Shown: in pieces, positions 9,474 through 17,499 of the stretch
How the letters are laid out: the number at the start of each line of letters is the position of its first letter
Position numbering within the stretch: the stretch's first letter is position 1
Source of the DNA: Rhodospirillaceae bacterium
GTDB lineage: Bacteria > Pseudomonadota > Alphaproteobacteria > Azospirillales > Azospirillaceae
Assembly (NCBI GenBank): GCA_029267445.1
Contig: JAJUIU010000019.1
Coordinates: 1 to 54,921, forward strand
DNA: 54,921 nucleotides
Reading direction: 5' to 3'
The notes under the pieces: generated by a model
What the model was told of the DNA's origin: nothing
What the model saw: only the letters and a program-made list of their open reading frames with translations
The model's database searches: none
Made by a program: the position numbers and the translations under genes

Positions 9474-11483
9474 TCATTCCGCAGGTTGAGGCGCGATCCC
9501 GCCGGCCGACGGGGCCTTGCCGCTCTGTCCGCGCCCCTGCGGCACGCCGATGCGGAACCGCCGGTCGCTGAGGCTGACCAGCCCGCCGATCACCATCACC
9601 ACCGAACCGAACCAGATCCAGGGCACCAGCGGGTGGTGATAGAGGCGGACCGTGTGGCCGGTGCCGTCCTCCGTCCTGTCGCCCAGCACGGCGTAGAGGT
9701 CGGAGACGAAGGTGGTGTGGATCGCCGCCTCCGTCGTCTCCATGCGGGCGACGGGATACCAGCGCTGCTCGGGATAGAGGGTGGCGATCACCGCGCCGTC
9801 GCGCAGCACCGTGAAGGTGCCCTGCTCGGTGATGTAGTTGTCGACCCGCAGCTCCTCCACCTTGTCCAGGCGGAACTCGTATCCCGCCACGGTGGCCGTG
9901 TCGCCCACACGCATCACCCGGATGTCCTCGCTCACCCAGGCGCTGGTGCCGACCATCCCGGCGATGGCCACACCCAGGCCCGCATGGGCGATGGTGGTGC
10001 CCCAGGCGCCGTGGGGCAGGCCCCTGGCCCGGGCAATGCTGTCGGCCAGCGGCACGCGGAACAGCCGGATCCGCTCCGCCATCTCCACGATGGCGCCGAA
10101 GAAGGCCCAGGCGGCCATGGCGATGCCGACCAGGGCCAGAACGCTGTCGGCCCCGTGCGCCCAGAGCGCCCACAGCACGACCACCGCGGTCAGCGCGATG
10201 GCGGCCCAGAGCCGGCCGAGCGCCCCCGCCAGATCGGCCCGCTTCCCGGCCAGCAGCGGGCCGACGGCCATCGCCGCCACCAGCGGGATCATCAGCGGCA
10301 CGAAGGTGGCGTTGAAGAAGGGCGGGCCGACGGAGATCTTGGACCCGCCCATGGCGTCCAGCACCAGCGGGTAGAGGGTGCCGATCAGCACCGTCGCCGT
10401 CGCGGTGGAGAGCAGCAGGTTGTTCAGAACCAGCGCCCCCTCCCGGCTGACCGGGGCGAACAGGCCGCCGGTCTTCAGCGACGGTGCCCGCATGGCGTAG
10501 AGGATCAGGCTGCCGCCGGTGGCCAGGACCAGCAGGAACAGGATGGCGATGCCGCGCTGCGGATCGACCGCGAAGGCGTGCACGCTGGTGAGCACGCCCG
10601 ACCGCACCAGGAAGGTGCCCATCAGCGACAGGGCGAAGGTCAGGATCGCCAGCAGGATCGTCCAGGTCTTCAGCGCGTCGCGCTTCTCCACCACGATGGC
10701 GGAGTGCAGCAGCGCCGTGCCGGCCAGCCACGGCATGAGCGAGGCGTTCTCCACCGGGTCCCAGAACCACCAGCCGCCCCAGCCGAGCTCGTAATAGGCC
10801 CACCAGGAGCCCAGCGCGATGCCCAGCGTCAGCGACGCCCAGGCGACCAGCGTCCAGGGCCGCACCCAGCGGCCCCAGGCGGGATCGACCCGCCCCTCGA
10901 TCAGGGCGGCGGCGGCGAAGCTGAAGGTCAGGCTGAACCCGACATAGCCGAGGTACAGGAACGGCGGATGGAAGGCGAGGCCGGGGTCCTGCAGCAGCGG
11001 GTTCAGGTCCTGCCCGTCCAGCGGGGCCGGGTCCAGGCGGATGAAGGGGTTGCTGGTGCCAAGCGTGAACAGCAGGAAGCCGACGCCGATCATGCCCTGC
11101 ACCGCCAGCACGCGGGCCTTCAGCGTCGGCGGCAGGTTGCCCCCGAACCACGCCACGGCGGCACCGAACAGGGCCAGCATCAGCACCCAGAGGATCAGCG
11201 AGCCCTCGTGGTTCCCCCAGGTGCCGCTGATCTTGTAGAGCATCGGCTTCAGGGAATGGCTGTTCTCCGCCACGTTCAGCACGCTGAAGTCGGAGACGAT
11301 GTAGGCCCACATCAGCGCCCCGAAGGCGACCGTGACCATCAGCAGCTGGCCGTAGGCGGCCGGACGGCCGACCTCCATCCAGGCCACGTTGCCGCGCGCG
11401 GCCCCCACCAGAGGCATCACCGACTGCACGATCGCGAGCAGCAGCGCCAGGACGAGGGCGTAGTGTCCGATTTCGGGGATCAT
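9474..11483 (-). CDS. ccmF: Heme lyase CcmF
   Basis: A 669-residue polytopic inner-membrane protein of the heme-handling family. The heme-binding WWD domain is seen as GGWWFWDPVENASLMPWL. Many hydrophobic segments run from residue 5 to about 630, and a large periplasmic loop (about 525-610, RVDNYITEQGTFTVL region) precedes the last helix. It attaches heme from CcmE to apocytochrome c together with CcmH and CcmI. The length (about 650-670) is normal. The 148-base gap to ccmE holds a hairpin repeat. Confidence 0.97.
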   Translation of the reverse strand: MIPEIGHYALVLALLLAIVQSVMPLVGAARGNVAWMEVGRPAAYGQLLMVTVAFGALMWAYIVSDFSVLNVAENSHSLKPMLYKISGTWGNHEGSLILWVLMLALFGAAVAWFGGNLPPTLKARVLAVQGMIGVGFLLFTLGTSNPFIRLDPAPLDGQDLNPLLQDPGLAFHPPFLYLGYVGFSLTFSFAAAALIEGRVDPAWGRWVRPWTLVAWASLTLGIALGSWWAYYELGWGGWWFWDPVENASLMPWLAGTALLHSAIVVEKRDALKTWTILLAILTFALSLMGTFLVRSGVLTSVHAFAVDPQRGIAILFLLVLATGGSLILYAMRAPSLKTGGLFAPVSREGALVLNNLLLSTATATVLIGTLYPLVLDAMGGSKISVGPPFFNATFVPLMIPLVAAMAVGPLLAGKRADLAGALGRLWAAIALTAVVVLWALWAHGADSVLALVGIAMAAWAFFGAIVEMAERIRLFRVPLADSIARARGLPHGAWGTTIAHAGLGVAIAGMVGTSAWVSEDIRVMRVGDTATVAGYEFRLDKVEELRVDNYITEQGTFTVLRDGAVIATLYPEQRWYPVARMETTEAAIHTTFVSDLYAVLGDRTEDGTGHTVRLYHHPLVPWIWFGSVVMVIGGLVSLSDRRFRIGVPQGRGQSGKAPSAGGIAPQPAE

Positions 11484-11517
11484 GGCTGGACACCCTTGGC
11501 AGCCGTGCGTCGGCCTC

Positions 11518-11594
11518 GCCCTTCGACAGGCTCAGTGTGAGGCCGATTGGAGGAGCGGATACCCCATGCCCTCACCCTGAGCCCGTCGGAGGGC
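11518..11594. repeat. Long inverted repeat between ccmE and ccmF
   Basis: The left arm GCCCTTCGACAGGCTCAG (11518-11535) and right arm CTGAGCCCGTCGGAGGGC (11577-11594) are inverse complements at 16 of 18 positions. Pairing continues inward through TGTGAGG and CCTCACC. The CCTTCGACAGGCTCAG core is, as I recall, a frequent intergenic palindrome in alphaproteobacterial genomes. It lies within the ccm transcript, where it would form a strong stem-loop. Confidence 0.75.
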
Positions 11595-11631
11595 GAGGGC
11601 ATGGGCATCGCGGTGACCATCGAAGCGCTGA

Positions 11632-12141
11632 TCATGGCCGCTCCAGCGTGCTGGTCGCCTGGGGGGCCGCCTGGGCGGCGGACGGCGCGATCACGCTGCG
11701 GCCGGGGACCTCCGGCTGGAAATGGCCGGCGCGCTTCAGCGCGTCCGCCACCTCCGGCGGCATGTAGTTCTCATCGTGGCGGGCCAGCACCTCGCGCGCG
11801 ACGAAAACGCCGTCGGGGCCGACCTTTCCCTCCGCCACCACGCCTTGCCCCTCGCGGAACAGGTCCGGCACGATGCCGGTGTAGGTGACCGGGATGGCGT
11901 TCACCGTGTCGGTGACGCGGAAGGCGATGCTGATGCCGTCGGGCAGCTTGCGGACGCTGCCCTCCTCCACCAGCCCGCCCAGTCGCACGTTCCGGTCGCC
12001 CGGCGGCTGGGCCACGATGTCGGAGGGCGAGAAGAAGAACACGATGTTCTCCTCGAACGCCGACAGGGTGAGGGCGGCGGCCGACCCCAGGCCGAGCAGG
12101 GCCAGGGCCACGACATAGAGGCGGCGCTTCTTCCGGGTCAT
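11632..12141 (-). CDS. ccmE: Cytochrome c maturation heme chaperone CcmE
   Basis: A 169-residue periplasmic heme chaperone anchored by one N-terminal helix (about 9-28) after a basic start (MTRKKRRLY). The covalent heme site is the conserved HXXXY motif, ARHDENYMPPE, with His122 and Tyr126. The OB-fold core precedes it. It receives heme from CcmC/CcmAB and hands it to CcmF. The start at 12141 lies 1 base from the ccmD stop, which indicates coupling. Confidence 0.96.
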   Translation of the reverse strand: MTRKKRRLYVVALALLGLGSAAALTLSAFEENIVFFFSPSDIVAQPPGDRNVRLGGLVEEGSVRKLPDGISIAFRVTDTVNAIPVTYTGIVPDLFREGQGVVAEGKVGPDGVFVAREVLARHDENYMPPEVADALKRAGHFQPEVPGRSVIAPSAAQAAPQATSTLERP

Positions 12142-12142
12142 C

Positions 12143-12478
12143 TCACTCTCCTCCCCCACCACCGCCATCGCCGCCCGTGTCACCGCCCGCATCGCCCTTG
12201 GCCGGATCGGCCGAGGAGCCGGGCTTGCGGCCGCCCGCATCGCTTCCGGCCATGGCGAGGTAGGCGGGCATCATCTCCGCGCCGTCCCCGGACTGGCCGG
12301 CCCTGCGCTTGCGGCCGCCGCGCGCGGGCGCGCTGGTCTCCAGCGCCGCCAGGATGGTCTCGTTCTCCCGCAGGCCGCGCAGGCTGAGCAGGAGGAGCGC
12401 CACCAGCACCAGGGCGGCGACACCGTAGCTGCCCCAGACGTAGACGGCGTAGCCGCCCATGGCGAAGAACTCGCTCAT
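12143..12478 (-). CDS. ccmD: Heme exporter protein CcmD with extended tail
   Basis: A 111-residue protein. The first 50 residues show the CcmD pattern: FFAMGGYAVYVWGSYGVAAL, one membrane helix and a basic juxtamembrane stretch LRGLRENE. CcmD usually has about 45-70 residues; here a further 50 or so residues of Gly/Asp/Ala-rich, low-complexity sequence follow, ending in a poly-Gly run. The tail could be disordered or poorly conserved. CcmD helps release holo-CcmE from CcmABC. Its position between ccmC and ccmE is canonical. Confidence 0.88.
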   Translation of the reverse strand: MSEFFAMGGYAVYVWGSYGVAALVLVALLLLSLRGLRENETILAALETSAPARGGRKRRAGQSGDGAEMMPAYLAMAGSDAGGRKPGSSADPAKGDAGGDTGGDGGGGGGE

Positions 12479-12626
12479 CCTCCCGCTCCGCCTCCCGCTC
12501 CCGGTCCAGGACCGGCCCCGTCCGGGGTCTCGTTCCGGAGATGGGGCCGTGCCCTACCCGGTTGAAGGTTCGCGACCAGCGGTCGCAGCGCGGTGGGCGG
12601 GATCGTGCGGGTCATCGTGCGGCCCC
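12479..12626. other. Non-coding gap between ccmC and ccmD
   Basis: 148 bases with no credible gene. The end nearest ccmD is a C-rich run of CTCCCGCTCCGCC-type units, followed by the imperfect palindrome CCGGCCCCGTCCGGGG. ccmC and ccmD are usually adjacent or overlapping in other proteobacteria, so the spacer is unusual, but I see no promoter or terminator in it. Confidence 0.5.
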
Positions 12627-13370
12627 TCACTCGGCGGCGCTGAGTTCCGGCGCCCGGGCGGCCTGGGTCAGGCGCATCGCCTGGACCTTGCGGGCCGCCA
12701 GTTCCGCCCGCATGCGCACGATCACCACGGCGATGAAATAGGCCTTGAAGGCCGCGAACATGATGAACAGCGGCACCAGCATGTCGCCGTAGATCGTCGG
12801 CCCGTCCAGGCGCAGCACGCTGGCCGGCTGGTGCAGGGTGTTCCACCAGTCGACCGAGAACTTGATGATCGGCACGTTCACCACACCGACCAGCAGCAGG
12901 ATGCTGCCGGCCTTGGCCCCGCGCGTCGGATCGTCGAAGGCGTTCACCAGGGCCATGAAGCCCAGATACAGGAAGAACAGGATCAGCACGCTGGTCAGCC
13001 GCGCGTCCCAGACCCACCAGGTGCCCCACATCGGCTCGCCCCAGAGCGATCCCGTGATCAGACAGATGGCGGTGAACCCCGCCCCAAGCGGTGCCGCCGC
13101 GCGGGCGTAGACCTCCGCCAGCGGGTGGCGCCAGACCAGGGCCGCCACGGCCGCCGCCGCCATGGTGGTATAGACGAACAAGCTCATCCAGGCGGCGGGC
13201 ACGTGCACATACATGATGCGCACCGTGTCGCCCTGCTGGTAGTCGGGCGGCGAGGTCACGAGGCCGGTCCACAGGCCGGCGAGCGTGGCGAGGACGGCGA
13301 TGCCGGCCGCCCAGGGCAGGATGACGGCGGCGAGGCGCTGGAACCGGGCTGGATTCGCGAATCGATGCAT
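12627..13370 (-). CDS. ccmC: Heme exporter/ligation protein CcmC
   Basis: A 247-residue polytopic protein with six predicted helices. The WWD heme motif WGTWWVWDARLTS lies at about 115-127. The conserved periplasmic histidine precedes it in VHVPAAW (55-61). It loads heme on CcmE in an ATP-independent way and forms a complex with CcmA, CcmB and CcmD. The ATG at 13370 gives the family N terminus (MHRFANPARFQRL). It is separated from ccmAB by the M23 peptidase and bactofilin genes, although all are on the same strand. Confidence 0.96.
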   Translation of the reverse strand: MHRFANPARFQRLAAVILPWAAGIAVLATLAGLWTGLVTSPPDYQQGDTVRIMYVHVPAAWMSLFVYTTMAAAAVAALVWRHPLAEVYARAAAPLGAGFTAICLITGSLWGEPMWGTWWVWDARLTSVLILFFLYLGFMALVNAFDDPTRGAKAGSILLLVGVVNVPIIKFSVDWWNTLHQPASVLRLDGPTIYGDMLVPLFIMFAAFKAYFIAVVIVRMRAELAARKVQAMRLTQAARAPELSAAE

Positions 13371-13493
13371 GGCGCCCCTTATGTAGCATGGGCGCGGCGC
13401 GTTTCCCACGGTTGGCGGATGGCCCGCACGCCGAATTGATTCAAATCACCGAACCATTCGGCGTGGCGGCGGATCTGCCGGAGCGCGGCGGAA

Positions 13494-14156
13494 TCAGCCC
13501 GCCGCGGCGGCGACCTTCTCGCGCGCGGGTTCGGCCGGCTTGGCCGTGTCGGCGGGCTCGCCGCTGTCGTTGGCGGGCTCCTCCGGCGCAGACTCCGCAA
13601 CGGTTTCCGTCACCTCGACATCGACCACGGACTCCGCCGCCACGGGCTTGGCGGCGCGCGCCGGGGGCTTGCGCCGGGCCACCTCGGCGGTGACGTCCTC
13701 GGCCGGGGTGATGACCGGCGCGGACTCCGTCGCGGCCGTCTCGGCGGCCGGCCCCTCCAGGCGGGGGACGGCGCTGGTGCGACGCCGCACCGCACCCTCG
13801 AAGCTGGCGCCGGGGGCGATCTCCAGCGAGGTCTGGACGATGTCGCCCGAGACGAGGGACCCGCTCAGCAGGAAGACCTCGTCCGCCTCGATGGCGCCGT
13901 CGACCACGCCGTGGACGCGGACGGACCCGGCCTTCACCTTGCCGTGAATCTTGCCGGTGGGGCCGACATTCAGCTTGCTGCAGTTGACGTCGCCCTCGAT
14001 CCGGCCCTCGACATGGATTTCGCCGGGCGTCTCGAGATTGCCGTTCACCACCATGTCCGGACCGATGATGGACGGCATGGCGCGGTCGGGGCCGCCCGCC
14101 GGGCGCATCGGACCCTTCGCCGCCGTGTCCAGCCGGTCCTTAACCTTCGCAAACAT
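13494..14156 (-). CDS. Bactofilin family cytoskeletal protein
   Basis: A 220-residue bactofilin. The central beta-helix core (about 28-125) shows the repeated V-x-G-x-I/L pattern: GEIHVEGRIEGDV, then GKIHGKVKAGSVRVHGVVDG, then GSLVSGDIVQTS. The C-terminal 90 residues are Ala/Glu/Pro-rich and likely disordered. Bactofilins polymerise without nucleotide into membrane-associated scaffolds that localise cell-wall enzymes. Its start overlaps the end of the M23 peptidase gene by 17 bases. That pairing is the known bactofilin-LmdC/M23 arrangement and suggests a shared role in cell shape. Confidence 0.93.
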   Translation of the reverse strand: MFAKVKDRLDTAAKGPMRPAGGPDRAMPSIIGPDMVVNGNLETPGEIHVEGRIEGDVNCSKLNVGPTGKIHGKVKAGSVRVHGVVDGAIEADEVFLLSGSLVSGDIVQTSLEIAPGASFEGAVRRRTSAVPRLEGPAAETAATESAPVITPAEDVTAEVARRKPPARAAKPVAAESVVDVEVTETVAESAPEEPANDSGEPADTAKPAEPAREKVAAAAG

Positions 14157-15561
14157 AGCGGCCCTTCTCCATGAAGCGGAGCGGATCGACGGGACGTCCG
14201 TCGACCAGCACCTCGTAGTGAACGTGGGGTCCGGTGCTGCGCCCGGTGTTGCCCAGCGTGCCGACCTGCTGGCCGTGGTTCACCTGGGCGCCGTCCTTGA
14301 CGCTGATCTGGTCGAGATGCGCGTAGCGGGTGCGGATGCCGAAGCCGTGGTCCACCTCGACCATCCGGCCGTAGCCCTCCTCCCAGCCGGTCTTGGTGAC
14401 CGTGCCGGGGGCGGTCGCCGTGACGGGCGCCCGGTACTGGGAGACCAGATCGATGCCGGTGTGCATGGCCCAGCTGCGGGTGAACGGGTCGCGCCGCTTG
14501 CCGAAGCCGCTGGAGATGTAGAAGTCGTCGACCGGGGCCGACAGCGGCAGCAGCGTGTAGAGCGCCCGCAGCCGGGCCTGCCGCTCCAGCTTGTTCTCAA
14601 GCTGGGCCATCGCCTCCGACGCCACGGCCGGGATCGCCTCGGGCGGCAGCTCGGGCAGTTCCACCATCGGGCCGCCCCGGCCGAACCGCGTGGCGTCGAG
14701 TTCCGCCAGGATCTTGTCGAGGTCGAGCCCGGTTTCCCGCAGCGAGGCCTCGGTCGAGCCGATGCGCAGCTCGGCATGCTCGGTCAGCCGGGCGAGCAGG
14801 GCGACCTGCCCCTCCTCGATGCTGGCCATGCGGCGCTCCGCCTCGGCCTTCGCGGCCATGGCGGCGTCGCGCTCGGCATTGGCGCCGGCCATGGCGACGG
14901 CCATGCGCTGCGTCTCCGCCTGCGCCTCCGCCAGCGCGCGGGCGAGGCCGGAGGTGACGGCGTGGACGTCGGCGGCGCTGGCGCCGGAGGATGTCGCCGC
15001 CACATCGGCGGAGGTCGCCGTCTGGGTCGTCGGCGAATCGGCGAGGGCGCGCCCCGCCTCGGTGATGTTGTCCAGCGACTGGGCCACGCCGGCGAGCGCC
15101 GCGTTCGGCCCCGATTCGCGCAGCTGGGCGAGTTCCTTGCGGGCGGCCGTGACGGCCTGGCGCAGCACGCGGGCCGCTGCCTCCCCCTCGCCGGCGCGGT
15201 CGAGTGCGGCCAGCGCCGTCTCCACCCGGGCCAGAGCCTCGGCGTCGGCGTCGCGCGCGGCGGCGACGGAGCCGCGCAGTCCCTCCAGCTCGCCGGCCAT
15301 GCCGGCAAGCTGGCCGCGCGTCTCCTCCAGCTGGCGGGACAGCGAATCGGCGCCCGCCTGCACGTGGCCGATGATGTCGTTGGAGCGGCCGAGTTCCAGC
15401 GCGGTCAGCCCCCATCCTGTGAGCGACGCGGCGAGGCAGACCGAGATGCCGGCGATGATGAAGGCGGGCCGCAGCCGCTGGCTGGGGCCGATCACGACGG
15501 ACCGGACGCGATCGTCCTCGACGATAATGACGCGTTCGCTACGCGTGAAGAAACTGAACAA
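14140..15561 (-). CDS. M23 family murein endopeptidase with coiled-coil stalk
   Basis: A 473-residue envelope peptidase. A short cytoplasmic tail and one membrane helix (about 34-52) lead to an Ala/Glu-rich coiled-coil region (about 60-290). A C-terminal lysostaphin-fold domain follows. The zinc ligands are His367 and Asp371 (HTGID) and His448 (HVHYE, with His446); His415 (RYAHLDQ) is the further catalytic residue. All are intact, so activity on peptidoglycan cross-links is likely. The start is a rare TTG at 15561 behind a good GGGGAGAGG ribosome site. The overlap with the bactofilin gene supports a functional pair. Confidence 0.93.
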   Translation of the reverse strand: MFSFFTRSERVIIVEDDRVRSVVIGPSQRLRPAFIIAGISVCLAASLTGWGLTALELGRSNDIIGHVQAGADSLSRQLEETRGQLAGMAGELEGLRGSVAAARDADAEALARVETALAALDRAGEGEAAARVLRQAVTAARKELAQLRESGPNAALAGVAQSLDNITEAGRALADSPTTQTATSADVAATSSGASAADVHAVTSGLARALAEAQAETQRMAVAMAGANAERDAAMAAKAEAERRMASIEEGQVALLARLTEHAELRIGSTEASLRETGLDLDKILAELDATRFGRGGPMVELPELPPEAIPAVASEAMAQLENKLERQARLRALYTLLPLSAPVDDFYISSGFGKRRDPFTRSWAMHTGIDLVSQYRAPVTATAPGTVTKTGWEEGYGRMVEVDHGFGIRTRYAHLDQISVKDGAQVNHGQQVGTLGNTGRSTGPHVHYEVLVDGRPVDPLRFMEKGRYVCEG

Positions 15562-15789
15562 TAGACCTCTCCCCGCCCGAGTCCCTGTCGCCCCTCAGAA
15601 ATCAAGGGCTTGTGGTAATAACTTGATACAACCCACCAAGTTTTCCCTGCGGATGCTCTGCCGGCTCACCCGCATGGCAATAATTCTTATTCGTTTGGAG
15701 TAAACTGTACGGATTTAGGCAGGGCCGGGCAAGCAAGGATTCGCCGGCCGCCAGATGAAAGCCACCATCTGTAGTGTCGAATCCGGGCT
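15562..15789. promoter_or_regulatory. AT-richer upstream region of the M23-bactofilin pair
   Basis: A 228-base gap between ccmB and the M23 gene, with a local drop in GC around 15600-15715 (runs such as GGTAATAACTTGATA and AATAATTCTTATTCG on the plus strand). This is the only plausible promoter zone for the minus-strand M23-bactofilin pair and perhaps the downstream ccmC-I genes. No single -35/-10 pair stands out enough to assign. Confidence 0.35.
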
Positions 15790-16455
15790 TCAATCGAGCG
15801 CCGCGCGCAGCGCCGCCGCCGCCGCGAAGGGGGCGAGCGTGATCCCGCCGGCCAGCAGGCCCCCCAGCAGCAGCAGGTGCGGACGCGGGCTGAATCCCTG
15901 CAGCGCGGCGTCGATCGCGGCGGCGGCGAAGATCAGCGCCGGTATGTAGAGCGGCAGGATCAGCAGCGGCATCAGCACGCCGCCGCGCCGGGCACCCAGG
16001 GTGAGCGCGGCACCCACGGCACCGATCAGACTGAGCAGCGGTGTCGCCAGCGCCAGCGTCAGCAGCAGGGCCGCGAACCCGTCCGCCGGCAGGTTCAGCA
16101 GCAGCGCCATCAGCGGAGCCGCCAGGATCAATGGCACGCCGGTGATCAGCCAGTGGGCCGCCACCTTGGCGAGGGCCACCGCCTCCAGCGGCAGCGGCGA
16201 CAGGGCCAGCAGGTCGAGGGAACCGTCCTCGTGGTCCGCCTGGAACAGCCGCTCCAGCGACAGCAGCGAGGCGAGCAGTGCGGCCACCAGGATCACGCCC
16301 GGCGCGATGCGGGCCAGGATGTTCGGCTCCGGCCCCACACCGAACGGGAACAGCACGACGCAGAGGATGAAGAACAATACGGCCGTCGCCGCGTCCGCAC
16401 CCTGGCGCAGCGCGAGGCCAAGGTCGCGGCGGATCAGGCGGAGGAAGATCCTCAT
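15790..16455 (-). CDS. ccmB: Heme exporter membrane subunit CcmB
   Basis: A 221-residue polytopic protein with six hydrophobic segments and the family segment LFQADHEDGSLDLLALSPLP near 70-90. It partners the CcmA ATPase in releasing holo-CcmE. The start at 16455 overlaps the ccmA stop (ATGA-type junction). It differs from the usual ccmABC order because an M23-bactofilin pair follows instead of ccmC. Confidence 0.94.
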   Translation of the reverse strand: MRIFLRLIRRDLGLALRQGADAATAVLFFILCVVLFPFGVGPEPNILARIAPGVILVAALLASLLSLERLFQADHEDGSLDLLALSPLPLEAVALAKVAAHWLITGVPLILAAPLMALLLNLPADGFAALLLTLALATPLLSLIGAVGAALTLGARRGGVLMPLLILPLYIPALIFAAAAIDAALQGFSPRPHLLLLGGLLAGGITLAPFAAAAALRAALD

Positions 16456-17111
16456 GCCATCGCCTCCGCGAAGGCGGCCGCCGGGTCGGGCGCGAAGTCG
16501 GAGACGTCGAGGATGTCCGGATCGGTCAGGTCCAGGTCGGTGTGGGTGGACACGGCGACCATGCCCCCCGCCGCCCGATGGTCCCGGACCAGTTCGGCCA
16601 TGCGGGCCACGGCCGCGCGGTCGAGCGCGGTGGTCGGTTCGTCCAGCAGCCAGAGGGGCACGCGGGCGAGCGCCAGCCGGGCGAGGTTGACCCGCCGCTT
16701 CTGCCCCGCCGACAGGTAGCGTCCCGGCACGTCGGCCAGATGGGCGAGGCCGAAGCGGTCGAGTGCGGCCAGCGCCCGGCCCATGGCCTCGCCGCCGCCG
16801 TCCAGCCCGGCCCAGGCGGCGAGGTTCTCGCGCGCGGTGAGCGCCGGCTTCACCGCGTCCAGATGGCCGACGTAACGCAGACGGGGCGCATGCTCGCCCG
16901 GATCGTCGGCCACCGGCATCCCGTCCCAGTAGAGGCCGCCGGCGAAGGGCCGCGAGAGGCCGGACATCAGGCGCAGCAGGCTGGACTTGCCGCTGCCGTT
17001 GGGCCCGACCAGGACCAGCGCGCCGCCCGGCGGGATCGCGAAGTCGAGCCCGGCGAAGACGACGCGGGCGCCCCGCAGGCAGGTCAGGTCGCGGCCTTGG
17101 AACAGGGACAT
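16452..17111 (-). CDS. ccmA: Cytochrome c maturation ATP-binding protein CcmA
   Basis: A 219-residue ABC ATPase. Walker A is GPNGSGKSS (near 35-43), the signature reads LSAGQKRR (the CcmA version of LSGGQ), and Walker B is LWLLDEPTTALD. The ATG at 17111 begins MSLFQGRDLTCLRG, matching the family; longer upstream extensions are Arg/Pro-rich non-coding. It drives release of heme-loaded CcmE from the CcmABCD complex. The segment upstream holds a strong minus-strand terminator. Confidence 0.95.
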   Translation of the reverse strand: MSLFQGRDLTCLRGARVVFAGLDFAIPPGGALVLVGPNGSGKSSLLRLMSGLSRPFAGGLYWDGMPVADDPGEHAPRLRYVGHLDAVKPALTARENLAAWAGLDGGGEAMGRALAALDRFGLAHLADVPGRYLSAGQKRRVNLARLALARVPLWLLDEPTTALDRAAVARMAELVRDHRAAGGMVAVSTHTDLDLTDPDILDVSDFAPDPAAAFAEAMA

Positions 17112-17190
17112 GCGGAGGGCGGGGGCATGGAAACGTGACGGGCGGGACACCCGCACCTTGCCACGCCTTTTCCCAAAGACAAACGCCCGC

Positions 17191-17234
17191 GCAAAGAAAA
17201 ACGGCCACCGCGGGGGGCATGGTGCGGTGGCCGT
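17191..17234 (-). terminator. Intrinsic terminator upstream of ccmA
   Basis: Read on the minus strand, ACGGCCACCGC (17234 to 17224) pairs perfectly over 11 bp with GCGGTGGCCGT (17211 to 17201), around a 12-base loop. The stem runs straight into TTTTTCTTTG (to 17191). This is one of the clearest intrinsic terminators in the window, yet no minus-strand gene lies between it and the divergent decarboxylase. It must therefore end an RNA starting in the non-coding region: a small RNA or an attenuated ccmA leader. Confidence 0.7.
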
Positions 17235-17325
17235 CAATTTTGACCAGCCGGGGCAAGGCTGGCAGGGGTGCTCCCCAACCCGGGAACCGGGTCCGGTAAG
17301 CGCCGGAAAACACCGTTTTCCGGAC
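17191..17325 (-). ncRNA. Candidate structured small RNA or ccm leader
   Basis: On the minus strand, five hairpins follow one another without coding potential. The stems are CCGGAAAAC/GTTTTCCGG (17323-17303), ACCCGG/CCGGGT (17292-17278), a short GGGG/CCCC (17276-17265), CCAGCC/GGCTGG (17262-17244) and the 11-bp terminator (17234-17201). Perfect inverted repeats look the same on either strand, but only the minus strand ends in a U tract. The 5' end and promoter are not identified. It matches no RNA family that I recognise. Confidence 0.35.
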
Positions 17326-17499
17326 GCGCGCGGCGTCCCCTGGTAATGGAGTTGGCCACGGCGTCTTGTCCGAATCTCAGCCTGAAAGTGGCGAAAATGT
17401 GATTGTCGTCGGACATTCCGTAGATCGTTGACGCCGCTAGGGAAATTCCGGGACTCCGGCATGCGCCGCGATCGGGTTCCGGGCCTGAAAAAACATTAG

